Assembly (NCBI RefSeq): GCF_001297775.1
Contig: NZ_LIFX01000005.1
Coordinates: 1 to 64,000, forward strand
Length of the DNA: 64,000 nt
Direction of reading: 5' to 3'
DNA from: Trabulsiella odontotermitis
GTDB taxonomy: Bacteria > Pseudomonadota > Gammaproteobacteria > Enterobacterales > Enterobacteriaceae
Shown piece after piece: positions 9,799 to 19,295 of the stretch. Below the pieces are notes generated by a model. The model was not told the origin of the DNA. It did not search any database and worked only from the letters and a program-made list of their open reading frames with translations. The stretch's first letter is position 1. Each line of letters begins with the position of its first letter. A program made the position numbers and the translations under genes.

Positions 9799-10117
9799 TA
9801 TTACCGTTCCTTATTAACCGTATCATCGGCGTACCGAAAACCGGAGAAAGAATAGAGATAAAACAGCTCGCCATCCTACAAATAAATAAATGCAGATGTA
9901 AGTCATCATGAATTAAGAAAGGGATTGAACGCACTAAAACACAAAAAAGAGAACAATGCCGCAAGTGTTATTTGTGACATGAATATGTTGTGCTTATTTA
10001 TTGATTTTCACTATTCAATAAAAAGACATGAGCGCCTATGCGCCACTGCTTTTTTCGACAATAATGACCGCCAGTTTTATTGATGACTTTTACTCTTCTG
10101 CGGCAGGCACGCATTTT
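9799..10117. promoter_or_regulatory. Divergent control region acrE/acrS
   Basis: A 319-nt AT-rich region carrying promoters for acrEF (leftward) and acrS (rightward). An ACAT-N4-ATGT inverted repeat at 9977-9988 is a possible site for the TetR-type repressor AcrS, but it is short and of modest significance in such AT-rich DNA. The acrS reading frame stays open back to 10028, but only the ATG at 10118 gives the conserved N-terminus. Confidence 0.5.
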
Positions 10118-10813
10118 ATGGCAAGAAAAACGAAAACCGACGCGTTAAAGACCCGGCAACTTTTGATCGATGCCGCCATTACGCAGTTCGCGCAGCATGG
10201 CGTGACCAACACCACGCTTTCAGACATCGCCGATGCCGCTGGTGTCACGCGCGGTGCGGTGTACTGGCACTTCAGCAGTAAAACCGTATTATTCAATGAA
10301 ATGTGGGAACAGCAGGTACCGTTAAACCATATCATAAAATATATACGAACGGAGAATGAAAATCCGTTAATTGATTTGCGGGAGAAATTTATTACCGGAT
10401 TGCAGTATATTGCTGAAACACCAAAGCAACAGGCATTAATGCAAATACTTTATCATAAATGCGAATTTACGGCGGAAATGATGACGGAAAGTGAAATCCG
10501 TAACAAGGTATGCGTTAACCGTAACGGATTGCGTGACGCATTATTAAAATGTATTCATTTCGGTCTTTTATCCGGCGATGCTAACGTGGATGTGATGGTT
10601 ATTATGCTCCGCGGTTTTTTCAGCGGCATTATTAAAAACTGGCTTATGGAACCCGGGCAGTTCAATTTATATCAACAGGCACCAGTGCTGGTGGATAATA
10701 TTATGAGCACACTTACTCGAGATCGGTACAATCTACCAGCTTCAGCGGATTCACAGAATCCATGTTATGGCACCGTGCGGACTCAAGGGTGGCAAACTCC
10801 AGCAACTGAATGA
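10118..10813 (+). CDS. acrS: TetR-family repressor AcrS
   Basis: A 231-aa TetR-type regulator (E. coli AcrS/EnvR has 220). The start at 10118 gives MARKTKTDALKTRQLLIDAA, aligned with the AcrR/AcrS N-terminus. The helix-turn-helix is in TLSDIADAAGVTRGAVYWHF (about residues 32-51). The rest is the all-helical ligand domain with LREKFITGLQYIA. In E. coli AcrS represses acrAB and is divergent from acrEF. The C-terminal tail of about 35 residues is weakly conserved, and its last 101 bp overlap yhdU on the opposite strand. Confidence 0.92.
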   Translation: MARKTKTDALKTRQLLIDAAITQFAQHGVTNTTLSDIADAAGVTRGAVYWHFSSKTVLFNEMWEQQVPLNHIIKYIRTENENPLIDLREKFITGLQYIAETPKQQALMQILYHKCEFTAEMMTESEIRNKVCVNRNGLRDALLKCIHFGLLSGDANVDVMVIMLRGFFSGIIKNWLMEPGQFNLYQQAPVLVDNIMSTLTRDRYNLPASADSQNPCYGTVRTQGWQTPATE

Positions 10814-10877
10814 TCAGCGCATCGAGGAGAAAGACGAGAAGAACAAAAATGATCAACCAACCGTATTTGCGCAACAT
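10713..10877 (-). CDS. yhdU: Small membrane protein YhdU
   Basis: A 54-aa protein with one transmembrane segment (LIIFVLLVFLLDALIIQLL, about residues 8-26) and a conserved tail MDSVNPLKLVDC. The start MLRKYGWL at 10877 aligns with E. coli YhdU; the frame extends 25 codons upstream without resemblance. Function is unknown. It converges with acrS and the two 3' ends overlap by 101 bp, so one or both tails are under dual coding constraint. Confidence 0.78.
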   Translation of the reverse strand: MLRKYGWLIIFVLLVFLLDALIIQLLEFATLESARCHNMDSVNPLKLVDCTDLE

Positions 10878-10970
10878 ACCCTGTCCCCTGATTCTTCCGG
10901 GATGAATTTGGTTGGAATATAACCGAAAAGCAAGGGTCAAAAAGTGAGGCAAAACGAAGATTCTGGCAAT

Positions 10971-11007
10971 AAAAAAGGCGCTTCCCCATGCCGAAGAGCG
11001 CCTTTTT
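10971..11007 (-). terminator. Terminator after fis (bidirectional)
   Basis: GGCGCT (10977-10982) pairs with AGCGCC (10997-11002), extended by A5 and T5 on the two flanks, so the stem works in both directions. On the minus strand it lies 18 nt after the fis stop codon and ends in TTTTTT. On the plus strand it could stop read-through from acrS. Confidence 0.88.
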
Positions 11008-11025
11008 AAACGTCAGGAACAAAAA

Positions 11026-11322
11026 TCAGTTCATGCCGTATTTTTTCAGTTTTTTACGCAGCGTGCCGCGGTTGATACCCATCATCAGGGCAGCGCGGGT
11101 CTGGTTACCACGGGTGTATTGCATCACCATGTCCAACAGGGGCTGTTCTACTTCAGCCAGTACCAGCTCATAGAGGTCATTAACATCCTGACCGTTCAGT
11201 TGAGCAAAATAGTTCTTCAGTGCCTGCTTAACCGAATCACGCAGGGGCTTTTGGGTTACCTGATCCTGAGAGTTAACGGTAGAAACGGTCAGTACGTCAG
11301 AATTTACGCGTTGTTCGAACAT
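11026..11322 (-). CDS. fis: DNA-binding protein Fis
   Basis: A 98-aa nucleoid protein, by eye identical to E. coli Fis. It bends DNA, stimulates rRNA promoters and assists site-specific recombination. The N-terminal beta-hairpin arm (about residues 11-26) is followed by dimerising helices and the C-terminal helix-turn-helix [20 protein letters not shown] (about 73-92). It is the second gene of dusB-fis, 25 nt after dusB, and is expressed from the strong growth-rate-controlled promoter upstream of dusB. Confidence 0.98.
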
Positions 11323-11347
11323 AGTTCTGTCAGCTCTTTATTTCTGT

Positions 11348-12313
11348 TTACGCAAAATTTTCGAAGTATGCCTCCAACGCCTCCAGCTGTTCGCTGGCAT
11401 CCTCAATGGCGTTGAATGTGCGCCGAAACTGGTCATTTGGAGCGTGCTCCTGGAGATACCAGGAGACGTGTTTACGTGCGATTCGGTACCCTTTTGCGTG
11501 GCCATAAAAGTCATGCAGTTCCCGAACGTGCGCGCAAAGCAAGCGCTTAACCTCTGCCAGAGGCAGCGGGGGCAGCAGCTCCCCAGTGTCCAGATAGTGC
11601 TGGATTTCCCGAAAGATCCAGGGTCTTCCCTGAGCTGCACGTCCTATCATCAGGGCATCCGCCCCCGTATAGTCGAGCACAGCTCTGGCTTTAAGCGGGT
11701 CAGTAATGTCACCATTCGCGATTACCGGAATGGAAACCTTCTGCTTAACTGCCCGAATGCTGTCGTATTCAGCGTCTCCGTTAAACAAGCAGGCGCGGGT
11801 GCGTCCGTGAATAGTCAGAGCCTGAATGCCACAGTCTTCAGCCAGTTGGGCAATCTCTTCACAGTTACGGTGTTCTGGTGCCCAGCCGGTGCGAATCTTA
11901 AGTGTGACGGGCACGTCCACTGCATTGACGACCGCGGTCAGGATCGATTTCACCTGATCCGGGTACTGCAGGAGGGCTGAACCTGCGAGCTTACGATTCA
12001 CTTTTTTGGCCGGACAGCCCATATTGATATCAATAATCTGGGCACCGCTTTCGACGTTAATCCGTGCGGCCTCTGCCATCTCTTCAGGCACGCTACCGGC
12101 GATTTGCACGGTACGAATACCTGGTTCATCAATGTGCACCATCCGTAAACGGGACTTGTCGCTCTCCCAGACCTGCGGGTTGGAGGACATCATCTCGGAA
12201 ACGGTTAACCCTGCTCCCATCTCGTAGCACAGCGTCCGGAATGGTCTGTCAGTAATGCCAGCCATGGGTGCTGCGATCAGGCGATTTCTGAGCTGGTGGT
12301 GTCCGATGCGCAT
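11348..12313 (-). CDS. dusB: tRNA-dihydrouridine synthase B
   Basis: A 321-aa FMN enzyme that reduces specific uridines in the tRNA D loop to dihydrouridine using NADPH. The N-terminal TIM barrel carries FMN-binding [12 protein letters not shown] (15-26) and the catalytic cysteine in NMGCPAKK (Cys100). The substrate-proton region THGRTR and the [11 protein letters not shown] loop follow, then the helical tRNA-binding domain. Length equals that of E. coli DusB. It heads the dusB-fis operon. Confidence 0.97.
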   Translation of the reverse strand: MRIGHHQLRNRLIAAPMAGITDRPFRTLCYEMGAGLTVSEMMSSNPQVWESDKSRLRMVHIDEPGIRTVQIAGSVPEEMAEAARINVESGAQIIDINMGCPAKKVNRKLAGSALLQYPDQVKSILTAVVNAVDVPVTLKIRTGWAPEHRNCEEIAQLAEDCGIQALTIHGRTRACLFNGDAEYDSIRAVKQKVSIPVIANGDITDPLKARAVLDYTGADALMIGRAAQGRPWIFREIQHYLDTGELLPPLPLAEVKRLLCAHVRELHDFYGHAKGYRIARKHVSWYLQEHAPNDQFRRTFNAIEDASEQLEALEAYFENFA

Positions 12314-12352
12314 GAGTTAAGAAATGACCATACTGTGACTGCAAGGCGGCGT

Positions 12353-12381
12353 ATATTACGCATTTTTTGCACGAGATGAAA
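12353..12381 (-). promoter_or_regulatory. Promoter of dusB-fis with GC-rich discriminator
   Basis: On the minus strand TTTCAT (12376-12381) and TAATAT (12353-12358) are separated by 17 nt and followed by the GC-rich discriminator ACGCCGCC. This matches my memory of the E. coli fis promoter, which is sensitive to ppGpp and to nucleotide supply and is repressed by Fis itself. The start site would be near 12346, about 33 nt before dusB. Confidence 0.8.
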
Positions 12382-12640
12382 GGCCAAACTTTGAGCAATC
12401 CACTGTTGTAGATCAATGAATCGCCGTCAAGCGAATACAGCAAAAATAAATAATTATAATTATCATCGATTTAATGCGGAGTGGCGAAATTCTGTTCTTT
12501 CAGAAAATCGTAAAACTTCTCATTTTTTCTTGCCTGAATCGCTGCGATCACAAGATTTAACGCTGTTTATATGAACAAAAAAGCGCATCATAATGCGATC
12601 GGGCTCTCATTTCTGTCATTCATTCGGTTCGCGTTGCAGA
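12382..12640. promoter_or_regulatory. Upstream control region of dusB-fis
   Basis: An AT-rich region between the fis promoter and the prmA terminator, with no gene. In E. coli the equivalent DNA holds Fis, IHF and CRP sites. I see suitable A/T tracts but did not assign single sites. Confidence 0.5.
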
Positions 12641-12666
12641 CAAAAACGCGGCCCGGAGACCGCGTT
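12641..12666 (-). terminator. Terminator of yhdT-panF-prmA
   Basis: On the minus strand AACGCGG (complement of 12660-12666) pairs with CCGCGTT (complement of 12645-12651) and runs into TTTTTG. It begins 7 nt after the prmA stop codon. Confidence 0.82.
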
Positions 12667-12673
12667 ACGCTGT

Positions 12674-13555
12674 TTACTTTTTGAGCCCGGTGATCCGACA
12701 CCACTCTTCTTTCTCAACCACCGGGTCGAGGGTAAAGAGATCGGCATAGGCTTCACACACACTGTCCGCCTGGCTGGCGAGGATACCTGAAAGCCCCAGC
12801 AAACCGCCCTCAACGGGCAGCACGCTGATTAACGGCGCCAGTTCACGTAATGGGCCTGCCAGGATGTTTGCGACCACCACATCGGCTTTCATGGCCTCTG
12901 GCTGGTCTTTCGGTAAATACAGCGCCAGACGCTCAGAAACACCGTTACGTTCTGCGTTGTCACGGCTGGCCTGAATCGCCTGCGGATCGATATCAATGCC
13001 GATCGCTCTGGCAGCGCCCAGCTTCAGCGCCGCAATGGCGAGGATCCCGGAGCCACAGCCGAAGTCGATCACCGTCTTGCCGTTCAGATCAAGGCCGTCA
13101 AGCCATTGCAGGCACAGCGAGGTCGTCGGATGCGTACCGGTGCCGAAGGCCAGACCCGGGTCGAGCATCACGTTAACCGCGTTTTCATCGGGAATATCAC
13201 GCCAGCTCGGGCAAATCCACAGCCGCTCGCCGAAGCGCATCGGGTGGAAGTTATCCATCCATTCGCGCTCCCAGTCTTTATCTTCCAGTTGTTCGATTTT
13301 GTGCGCAAAACCCGCACCCAGCAGCGGATGATGTTCGAGGATCGCCACCACCGCTTTCATGTCGCTTTCGGCGTCGAACAGGCCGATGACGTCGGTGTCA
13401 CCCCACAGGCGCGTTTCGCCCGGCAACGGCTCGAACACCGGCGTGTCGTGGGTATCCTGAAAAGTAATCGACACCGCACCCGCTTCCATCAGCGCATCGC
13501 TCAGCTCCTCAGCATTCGCGCCTGTGGTGTTCAGTTTCATTTGGATCCATGGCAT
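12674..13555 (-). CDS. prmA: Ribosomal protein L11 methyltransferase PrmA
   Basis: A 293-aa enzyme that trimethylates several amino groups of ribosomal protein L11 with S-adenosylmethionine. The N-terminal substrate-recognition domain (about 1-100) is followed by the Rossmann methyltransferase domain with [14 protein letters not shown] (about 162-175) and [12 protein letters not shown]. The [15 protein letters not shown] segment (about 131-145) is the family hallmark. It follows panF by 11 nt. Confidence 0.97.
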   Translation of the reverse strand: MPWIQMKLNTTGANAEELSDALMEAGAVSITFQDTHDTPVFEPLPGETRLWGDTDVIGLFDAESDMKAVVAILEHHPLLGAGFAHKIEQLEDKDWEREWMDNFHPMRFGERLWICPSWRDIPDENAVNVMLDPGLAFGTGTHPTTSLCLQWLDGLDLNGKTVIDFGCGSGILAIAALKLGAARAIGIDIDPQAIQASRDNAERNGVSERLALYLPKDQPEAMKADVVVANILAGPLRELAPLISVLPVEGGLLGLSGILASQADSVCEAYADLFTLDPVVEKEEWCRITGLKK

Positions 13556-13566
13556 GGCAAAACTCT

Positions 13567-15018
13567 TTATTTATCAGTAGTCAAAACAGGGGCTTCCGCC
13601 AGCGGCTGACCGAAACGGTTACCGATGATGAAAGCCAGCAAACTCAGTAGTAACGAGGGCACAATCGGGTGGAAACCCAGGTACTGGATGTTGAAGGTCG
13701 CCAGCACAGCGTACAGCACGCCGCCAACGATCATCGCGCTGAGCGCACCAGCGGCGTTTGCGCGTTCCCAGTACAGGCCCAGCACCAGCGGCCACAGGAA
13801 GACGGCTTCCAGCCCGCCGAACGCCAGCAGATTGAGCCAGATGATCATTTCTGGCGGACGCCACGCCGCGAGCAACAGTAACACGCCCAGAATCAGCGTG
13901 ATCCCGGAAGACATCCGCTTCAGCCGCGTTTCGTTATGGATCTGCTCCGGACGCAGATTCAGGTAGAGATCTTTAATGATCGTAGCGGAACTTTGCAGCA
14001 ACTGGGCGTTGATCGTCGACATGATCGCCGCCATCGGTGCCGCGAGGAAAATCCCTGCGGCAAACGGCGGCAGGACTTTCACCATCAGGGTCGGGATAAC
14101 CTGATCGGGAATGGTCAGATCCGGAAGCACCGCCCGGCCCAGTGCGCCCGCCAGATGCATTCCCAGCATCAGTACGGCGACAACGATAGTGCCCAGGATA
14201 ATGCCCCGATGCACGGCTTTGCTGTCTTTATAGGAGATGCAGCGTACGGCGGTGTGCGGCAGACCAATCACGCCGAAACAGACCAGCACCCAGAATGAGG
14301 TCATAAAGGTCGGCGAAAGAATATCGTTGGCTCCCTGCGGCGTCACCAGCTTAGGGTCGATATGCTCCAGCGTTGCCACCGCGCCAGACAGCCCGCCAGC
14401 GGCATGAACCACCCCGATCAGCAGCACGATGGTGCCGATCAGCATCACCAGCCCCTGCATTGCATCGTTGAGTACACTGGCGCGAAAACCACCGTACGCC
14501 GTGTACAACGCAATGCTGATGCCGAAAATCAACAGGCCGGTTTCATAAGGGATGCCCGCCGCCGTTTCCAGCAGGCGTGCGCCGCCAATGAACTGCACGG
14601 TCATCGCGCCGATAAAAGCGACCAGCAGGCTCAGACTGGCCAGCCACACCAGCAGACGGCTGCGGTAACGCGCGAAAAGCATGTCGTTCAGCGTCACGGC
14701 ATTGTAGCGGCGTGCCAGAATGGCGAATTTTTTCCCCAGCACGCCCAGCGACAGCCACACGGCGGGAAGCTGGATCATCGCCAGCAGCACCCAGCCAAGA
14801 CCGTATTTATAGGCCGCGCCTGGGCCACCAATAAACGAACTGGCGCTGATGTAGGTCGCGGTCAGCGTCATCGCCAGCACAAATCCTCCCATCGAGCGAC
14901 TGCCGAGGAAGTACTCATTGAGGAAGGTGCCGGTGGCGCGCTTGCGCATCGCATAGAGTGACAGGCCAAAGACCACCAGCAGGTAGGCGATGAGTGGCAC
15001 GATGATTTCAGCCTGCAT
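13567..15018 (-). CDS. panF: Sodium/pantothenate symporter PanF
   Basis: A 483-aa sodium:solute symporter that imports pantothenate, the precursor of coenzyme A. It has about 12-13 hydrophobic helices, with signature stretches [12 protein letters not shown] and [23 protein letters not shown]. The start is set at 15018 because GGAGG lies 6 nt in front of it; the ATG at 15024 directly abuts that site. This also gives the E. coli length. The start overlaps the yhdT stop by 11 nt, so translation is probably coupled. Confidence 0.95.
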   Translation of the reverse strand: MQAEIIVPLIAYLLVVFGLSLYAMRKRATGTFLNEYFLGSRSMGGFVLAMTLTATYISASSFIGGPGAAYKYGLGWVLLAMIQLPAVWLSLGVLGKKFAILARRYNAVTLNDMLFARYRSRLLVWLASLSLLVAFIGAMTVQFIGGARLLETAAGIPYETGLLIFGISIALYTAYGGFRASVLNDAMQGLVMLIGTIVLLIGVVHAAGGLSGAVATLEHIDPKLVTPQGANDILSPTFMTSFWVLVCFGVIGLPHTAVRCISYKDSKAVHRGIILGTIVVAVLMLGMHLAGALGRAVLPDLTIPDQVIPTLMVKVLPPFAAGIFLAAPMAAIMSTINAQLLQSSATIIKDLYLNLRPEQIHNETRLKRMSSGITLILGVLLLLAAWRPPEMIIWLNLLAFGGLEAVFLWPLVLGLYWERANAAGALSAMIVGGVLYAVLATFNIQYLGFHPIVPSLLLSLLAFIIGNRFGQPLAEAPVLTTDK

Positions 15019-15250
15019 GGTCATCCTCCAGCGGAATATCCCGATAGATAAAGCGCACCATTGCCCAGCAGAGCAGAATAAACACCAGCGGTATCAATAA
15101 ACAGGCCATTTCAAACCAGTGCGGCAGACCGGTAAATCCCTGCGCAGAATCAGGTAAGTAAGCAGTCACCAACCAGGCGAAAAGATAGAGCAGGGTGAGC
15201 CATAGCGCCCAGCGTGCTTCCTTGTGTGCCTGAACAAATCGTTTGTCCAC
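15008..15250 (-). CDS. yhdT: Inner-membrane protein YhdT
   Basis: An 80-aa protein of the DUF997 family with two transmembrane helices (about residues 16-33 and 48-67) and the tail [14 protein letters not shown]. It starts with GTG at 15250, since AAGAGGA lies about 8 nt upstream and the length then equals E. coli YhdT. The in-frame ATG 6 codons earlier is less likely. It is linked to panF by overlap and may be a small subunit of the symporter. In E. coli accC lies directly upstream; here the sugar cassette does. Confidence 0.88.
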   Translation of the reverse strand: MDKRFVQAHKEARWALWLTLLYLFAWLVTAYLPDSAQGFTGLPHWFEMACLLIPLVFILLCWAMVRFIYRDIPLEDDHAG

Positions 15251-15343
15251 GGAAGATGTCCTCTTCATGGTGTTACAACCAGAAACGGGCAATTCTACGG
15301 CAACTCACCGTTGAGGGAAAATCCTCTGGCAGGAAAAAACGCG

Positions 15344-16303
15344 TCAGCGCTGGCGACGCAGGAAATCGTCAATCTCAGAAAGCGAGGCGATCCCTTCCAT
15401 CGGCCCTTGTTGCGTAACCGCGATGGCACCGCTGGCATTGGCGTAATGCAAAGCTTCCGCTGCCGGAAGACCGGAGAGGAATAGCGTGACGAACGTGGCG
15501 CCGAAACAATCGCCCGCGCCGGTCGGATCGACGGTTTCCACCGTATAGCCGGGAAGATGCAGCGCCTGCAATTCGCCATCCTGCAGATGATAATAACTGG
15601 CGCCGCGCTGGGCGCGTTTGACCACCACATGCTTCACGCCAGCCTGCAGCAGATCGCTGATGATGTGCTCTTCGCTGAGGTTTTTATGCCGGGCGAAGAA
15701 GGGAAGCTCGCTTTCACTCGGCAGGAAGATATCGGTGTATTCAATCAGATAATCAAATGCCTGTTCCATCTCGGGAATGTTCAGCATTTCTTTACGGATA
15801 TTGGGATCAAACGAGACGGTGCCACCCGCGGCTTTGATTGCCATCATCGCTTTGCGCGTGGCGTCGATCATGCGAAAGGAAAACAGCGATGACCCCATGA
15901 TGTGAATATGCTGACACTGTTGCAGCAGTTGCGGGTCGATATCTTTTTCCGTAAACAGGCCACAGGCGCTGTCAGGGATATTGAAGATAAAATCGCGCTC
16001 CTGCGGGCTCTGGTAGCTGACGAACGCGGTGCCGGTGACGGCATTATTCATCACGCGAATACCATCAACAATCACCCCTTCATGGCGCAAGCGCTCAATA
16101 TTAAGACGGCCAAAATCATCGTTGCCGACGCAGCCGAAAATCATCGCGCGATGACCTAATCTGGCGACCTGGGCGGCGAAAATCGCGGGGGCTCCGCTGG
16201 GGAATGGACCAACAAATTCGCCGGGATGGGTGAATTTCTGATGTGGATTGCGGGATAAAAATTCAACCAGTAATTCGCCTATTGTACAAAGGGTGAGTCC
16301 CAC
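15344..16303 (-). CDS. PfkB-family sugar kinase (cassette kinase A)
   Basis: A 319-aa ribokinase-fold kinase predicted to phosphorylate the cassette's sugar or its monophosphate. It has the substrate motif GPFPSGAPAI (32-41), GCVGNDDFGR (57-66), SFDPNIRKEML (164-174) and the catalytic DPTGAGDCF (259-267, base Asp265). GTG at 16303 is chosen because GAGAGG lies 6 nt upstream and the length then equals that of kinase B (21807-22766). The two share about half of their residues by eye. It is cotranscribed with the DeoR-type gene 10 nt upstream. The nearest named relatives I know are enterobacterial tagatose kinases; the specificity is a guess. Confidence 0.85.
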   Translation of the reverse strand: MGLTLCTIGELLVEFLSRNPHQKFTHPGEFVGPFPSGAPAIFAAQVARLGHRAMIFGCVGNDDFGRLNIERLRHEGVIVDGIRVMNNAVTGTAFVSYQSPQERDFIFNIPDSACGLFTEKDIDPQLLQQCQHIHIMGSSLFSFRMIDATRKAMMAIKAAGGTVSFDPNIRKEMLNIPEMEQAFDYLIEYTDIFLPSESELPFFARHKNLSEEHIISDLLQAGVKHVVVKRAQRGASYYHLQDGELQALHLPGYTVETVDPTGAGDCFGATFVTLFLSGLPAAEALHYANASGAIAVTQQGPMEGIASLSEIDDFLRRQR

Positions 16304-16313
16304 TGATGCCCTC

Positions 16314-17144
16314 TCATTCCTGGAGTCTTTCGCGATTCGACCAGGTGAAACATTCATTGTTGGTATACAGGGTGACAAAATCAGCATCATATAATTGTTG
16401 CTGATATTGCTCGTTAATACTGTGGCTGACGATCACATTTTCGGTCTGATTGAGATGCCCGATGGTGGCGGTCGCCGCGCCTGATGTTGCCGCCATCAGG
16501 ATCGTTTTACTGCGTGCGTTATCAAAACAGAGCTGCCAGGCCATCGCCAGTTCGGGGACGTCGATCCCCAGCGTTCCGTCAGCGTCAATGCTGTTCACTT
16601 CCATAATGCTGTGCGTAATGGTGTGATGTTGAAGCGCCTGTTCCAGTGATTTTCCTGCCAGGATCCCGTCAGGTCGCAGCATTTCGCTACCGGCCAGAAT
16701 GATATCGCCCTCGATGTACTGATTCGCCAGCAGCGCGCTTTCCGGATCGTTAGTGATCAGCCGGATTTTTTTCAATCCATTAAGCAAAGGAATGAGTCGG
16801 CGGCACAGGGCGCCATGACCGAGAAACAGCGTATCCCGGTCGCGGATCAGCCGCATACCGTGGCGGGCGATTTCCATTTGCTGCACCAGCGGAGGCATTG
16901 CCACCAGCGGCGCGGGCTCATAGTCGGTTTGCAGGAAGGGTGTGGCGATAGCGCCGCCAAATGAGCGCTTCAGATAACCCTGTTGCTCCAGATAGCTCAG
17001 ATCACCGCGGATCGTGACGCCAGAGACACCCAGCTGCGCTGAGAGCTCGTCAACTTTGATTTCTCCCTGAACGCTAACGATTTCAGCGATTTTTAGTCTG
17101 CGTTTCAGCAGATTGGATGATTTCCTGGGCACGACGACACTCAT
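16314..17144 (-). CDS. DeoR-family transcriptional regulator of the sugar cassette
   Basis: A 276-aa regulator. The N-terminal winged helix-turn-helix reads VDELSAQLGVSGVTIRGDLSYLEQQGYLKR (about residues 31-60), with the GGA turn after it. The C-terminal DeoRC sugar-phosphate sensor is diverged: the usual phosphate loop with paired threonines is replaced by LFLGHGALCRRL, and SIMEVNSIDADGTLGID stands at the second conserved block. It is divergent from the aldolase operon and upstream of kinase A, so it most likely represses both until a phosphorylated sugar is present. Confidence 0.85.
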   Translation of the reverse strand: MSVVVPRKSSNLLKRRLKIAEIVSVQGEIKVDELSAQLGVSGVTIRGDLSYLEQQGYLKRSFGGAIATPFLQTDYEPAPLVAMPPLVQQMEIARHGMRLIRDRDTLFLGHGALCRRLIPLLNGLKKIRLITNDPESALLANQYIEGDIILAGSEMLRPDGILAGKSLEQALQHHTITHSIMEVNSIDADGTLGIDVPELAMAWQLCFDNARSKTILMAATSGAATATIGHLNQTENVIVSHSINEQYQQQLYDADFVTLYTNNECFTWSNRERLQE

Positions 17145-17193
17145 TATTTGCCTGCAATGTCAGACACTATAGCGTTATGGCTTTTTCTTTGAA

Positions 17194-17204
17194 ACTTTCA
17201 TTTG
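17194..17204 (-). promoter_or_regulatory. Putative regulator site, left copy
   Basis: The minus strand reads CAAATGAAAGT, nearly the same as the site at 17304-17315 on the plus strand, so the two form an inverted pair about 110 bp apart in the divergent intergenic region. This copy lies 50-60 bp upstream of the regulator start. Assigning it to the DeoR-type regulator is inference. Confidence 0.45.
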
Positions 17205-17299
17205 ATAAAAATACCTGCCTGTTAAGTTAAATTTCGTAAGTTATTTTGTGATGACTTGAACCTGGTCACGCTTTTCTGCTTATTTTGTGTGCTACGTTG

Positions 17300-17315
17300 C
17301 TTTCAAAATGAAAGT
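17300..17315 (+). promoter_or_regulatory. Putative regulator site, right copy (palindrome)
   Basis: CTTTCA-AAA-TGAAAG (17300-17314) is a perfect 6-bp inverted repeat 55 bp upstream of the aldolase start. It contains CAAAATGAAAGT, which is repeated in the opposite orientation at 17194-17204. Its placement suits an operator for the divergent DeoR-type gene. Confidence 0.5.
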
Positions 17316-17356
17316 GAAACGTGGTTTTCTTCGTTTTGTAAGAGAAGAGCGCATAA

Positions 17357-18223
<867 letters not shown>

Positions 18224-18260
18224 TAGCTATTAACCCTACAAAAAAGAACGAGGATTGTTT

Positions 18261-19154
18261 ATGAGCAGATTTAAGTTACCCGGTTTGGCCATGCTGGTGG
18301 GCCTGGCACTGTTCTCACAAAGCTCCTTTGCGAAAACGTATAACGTTGGCGCCTCTTTATTGACGCAGCAGCATCCCTTTTATATTGATCTTGCCAATGC
18401 GATGAAAGACGAAGCGAAAAAAGATGACGTTAATCTGAGCATTTCTATTGCTAACCAGGATTTAAATAAGCAGCTTTCCGACGTTGAAGATTTTATTACC
18501 AAAAAAGTCGATGCCATTATTATTTCCCCGGTCGATTCTAAAGGGGTTCAGGCAGCCATTATTAAAGCCAACAAAGCCGGTATTCCGGTAATCACCGTTG
18601 ACGTTGCCGCCGAAGGCGTACCGGTGGTATCGCACGTCGCGACGGATAACTACGCGGGTGGCGTGCAGGCCGGTAAATTAATGGGCAAATTGCTGAACGG
18701 TAAAGGCACCGTTGCCATTATTAGCTATCCCGCCGTGCAGTCTGTGGTGGCGCGTATTGATGGCTTTAAGAAAGGACTGGCGGATACGCCGGACGTGAAA
18801 ATCGTCGCTGAACAACCGGGGATCACCCGTGCCGAAGCGCTGACCACCGCGCAGAATATAATGCAGGCGAACCCGAACCTGAGCGGCCTGTTTGGTTTCG
18901 GCGATGATGCCGCGCTGGCTGCTGTTATTGCCGCAAAATCTGCCCATAACGACAACATCAAAATCATCGGCTTTGACGGCATGAAAGAAGCGCGCGATGC
19001 CGTGGATACCGATAAAACCTTTGCGGCGGTTATCCGTCAGTATCCGGATCAAATGGGCGCGAAAGCCATCGACGCGGCGGTTGACCATCTGAACGGCAAA
19101 CCGGTGGATAAAATCATCCCGATCCAGCCGGGGGTGTATACCGCTAAACAGTAA
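18261..19154 (+). CDS. Periplasmic sugar-binding protein (RbsB-like)
   Basis: A 297-aa solute-binding protein of the ribose/galactose type (peripla_BP_4). The signal peptide LPGLAMLVGLALFSQSSFA is cleaved near residue 24. The mature protein opens KTYNVGASLLTQQHPFYIDL and contains ISPVDSKGVQAAI, DNYAGGVQAGKLM and IKIIGFDGMKEA, all typical of the family. ATG at 18261 is used, with GAGGA 6 nt upstream. It delivers the cassette's sugar to the ATPase/permease encoded downstream; a stable stem-loop follows the gene. Confidence 0.9.
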   Translation: MSRFKLPGLAMLVGLALFSQSSFAKTYNVGASLLTQQHPFYIDLANAMKDEAKKDDVNLSISIANQDLNKQLSDVEDFITKKVDAIIISPVDSKGVQAAIIKANKAGIPVITVDVAAEGVPVVSHVATDNYAGGVQAGKLMGKLLNGKGTVAIISYPAVQSVVARIDGFKKGLADTPDVKIVAEQPGITRAEALTTAQNIMQANPNLSGLFGFGDDAALAAVIAAKSAHNDNIKIIGFDGMKEARDAVDTDKTFAAVIRQYPDQMGAKAIDAAVDHLNGKPVDKIIPIQPGVYTAKQ

Positions 19155-19165
19155 TATCACGCCAT

Positions 19166-19201
19166 CAGGTTGCGAAGTGTTTGTATTTTCTTCGCAACCT
19201 G
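19166..19201 (+). other. Stable stem-loop between binding-protein and ATPase genes
   Basis: A perfect 12-bp inverted repeat, CAGGTTGCGAAG (19166-19177) with its complement (19190-19201), around a 12-nt loop. It begins 12 nt after the binding-protein stop codon and is followed by A-rich DNA, not a T run, so it is not an intrinsic terminator. It is more like the stems that protect the mRNA of abundant binding proteins from 3' exonucleases. Confidence 0.7.
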
Positions 19202-19295
19202 AAAAGAAAACAAAAATTACCAGACCACATCCTTTGCTTTAACGCAATCGTGAGAGGTAGAGCCGATGATGCTTTGCTAAGAAATTGAGGTGGTT

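Noticed and set aside
9977..9988. ACAT-N4-ATGT as a definite AcrS operator
   Set aside because: The repeat is only 4 bp per arm in AT-rich DNA and does not match the longer AcrR/AcrS-type operator, so it is mentioned only as a possibility.
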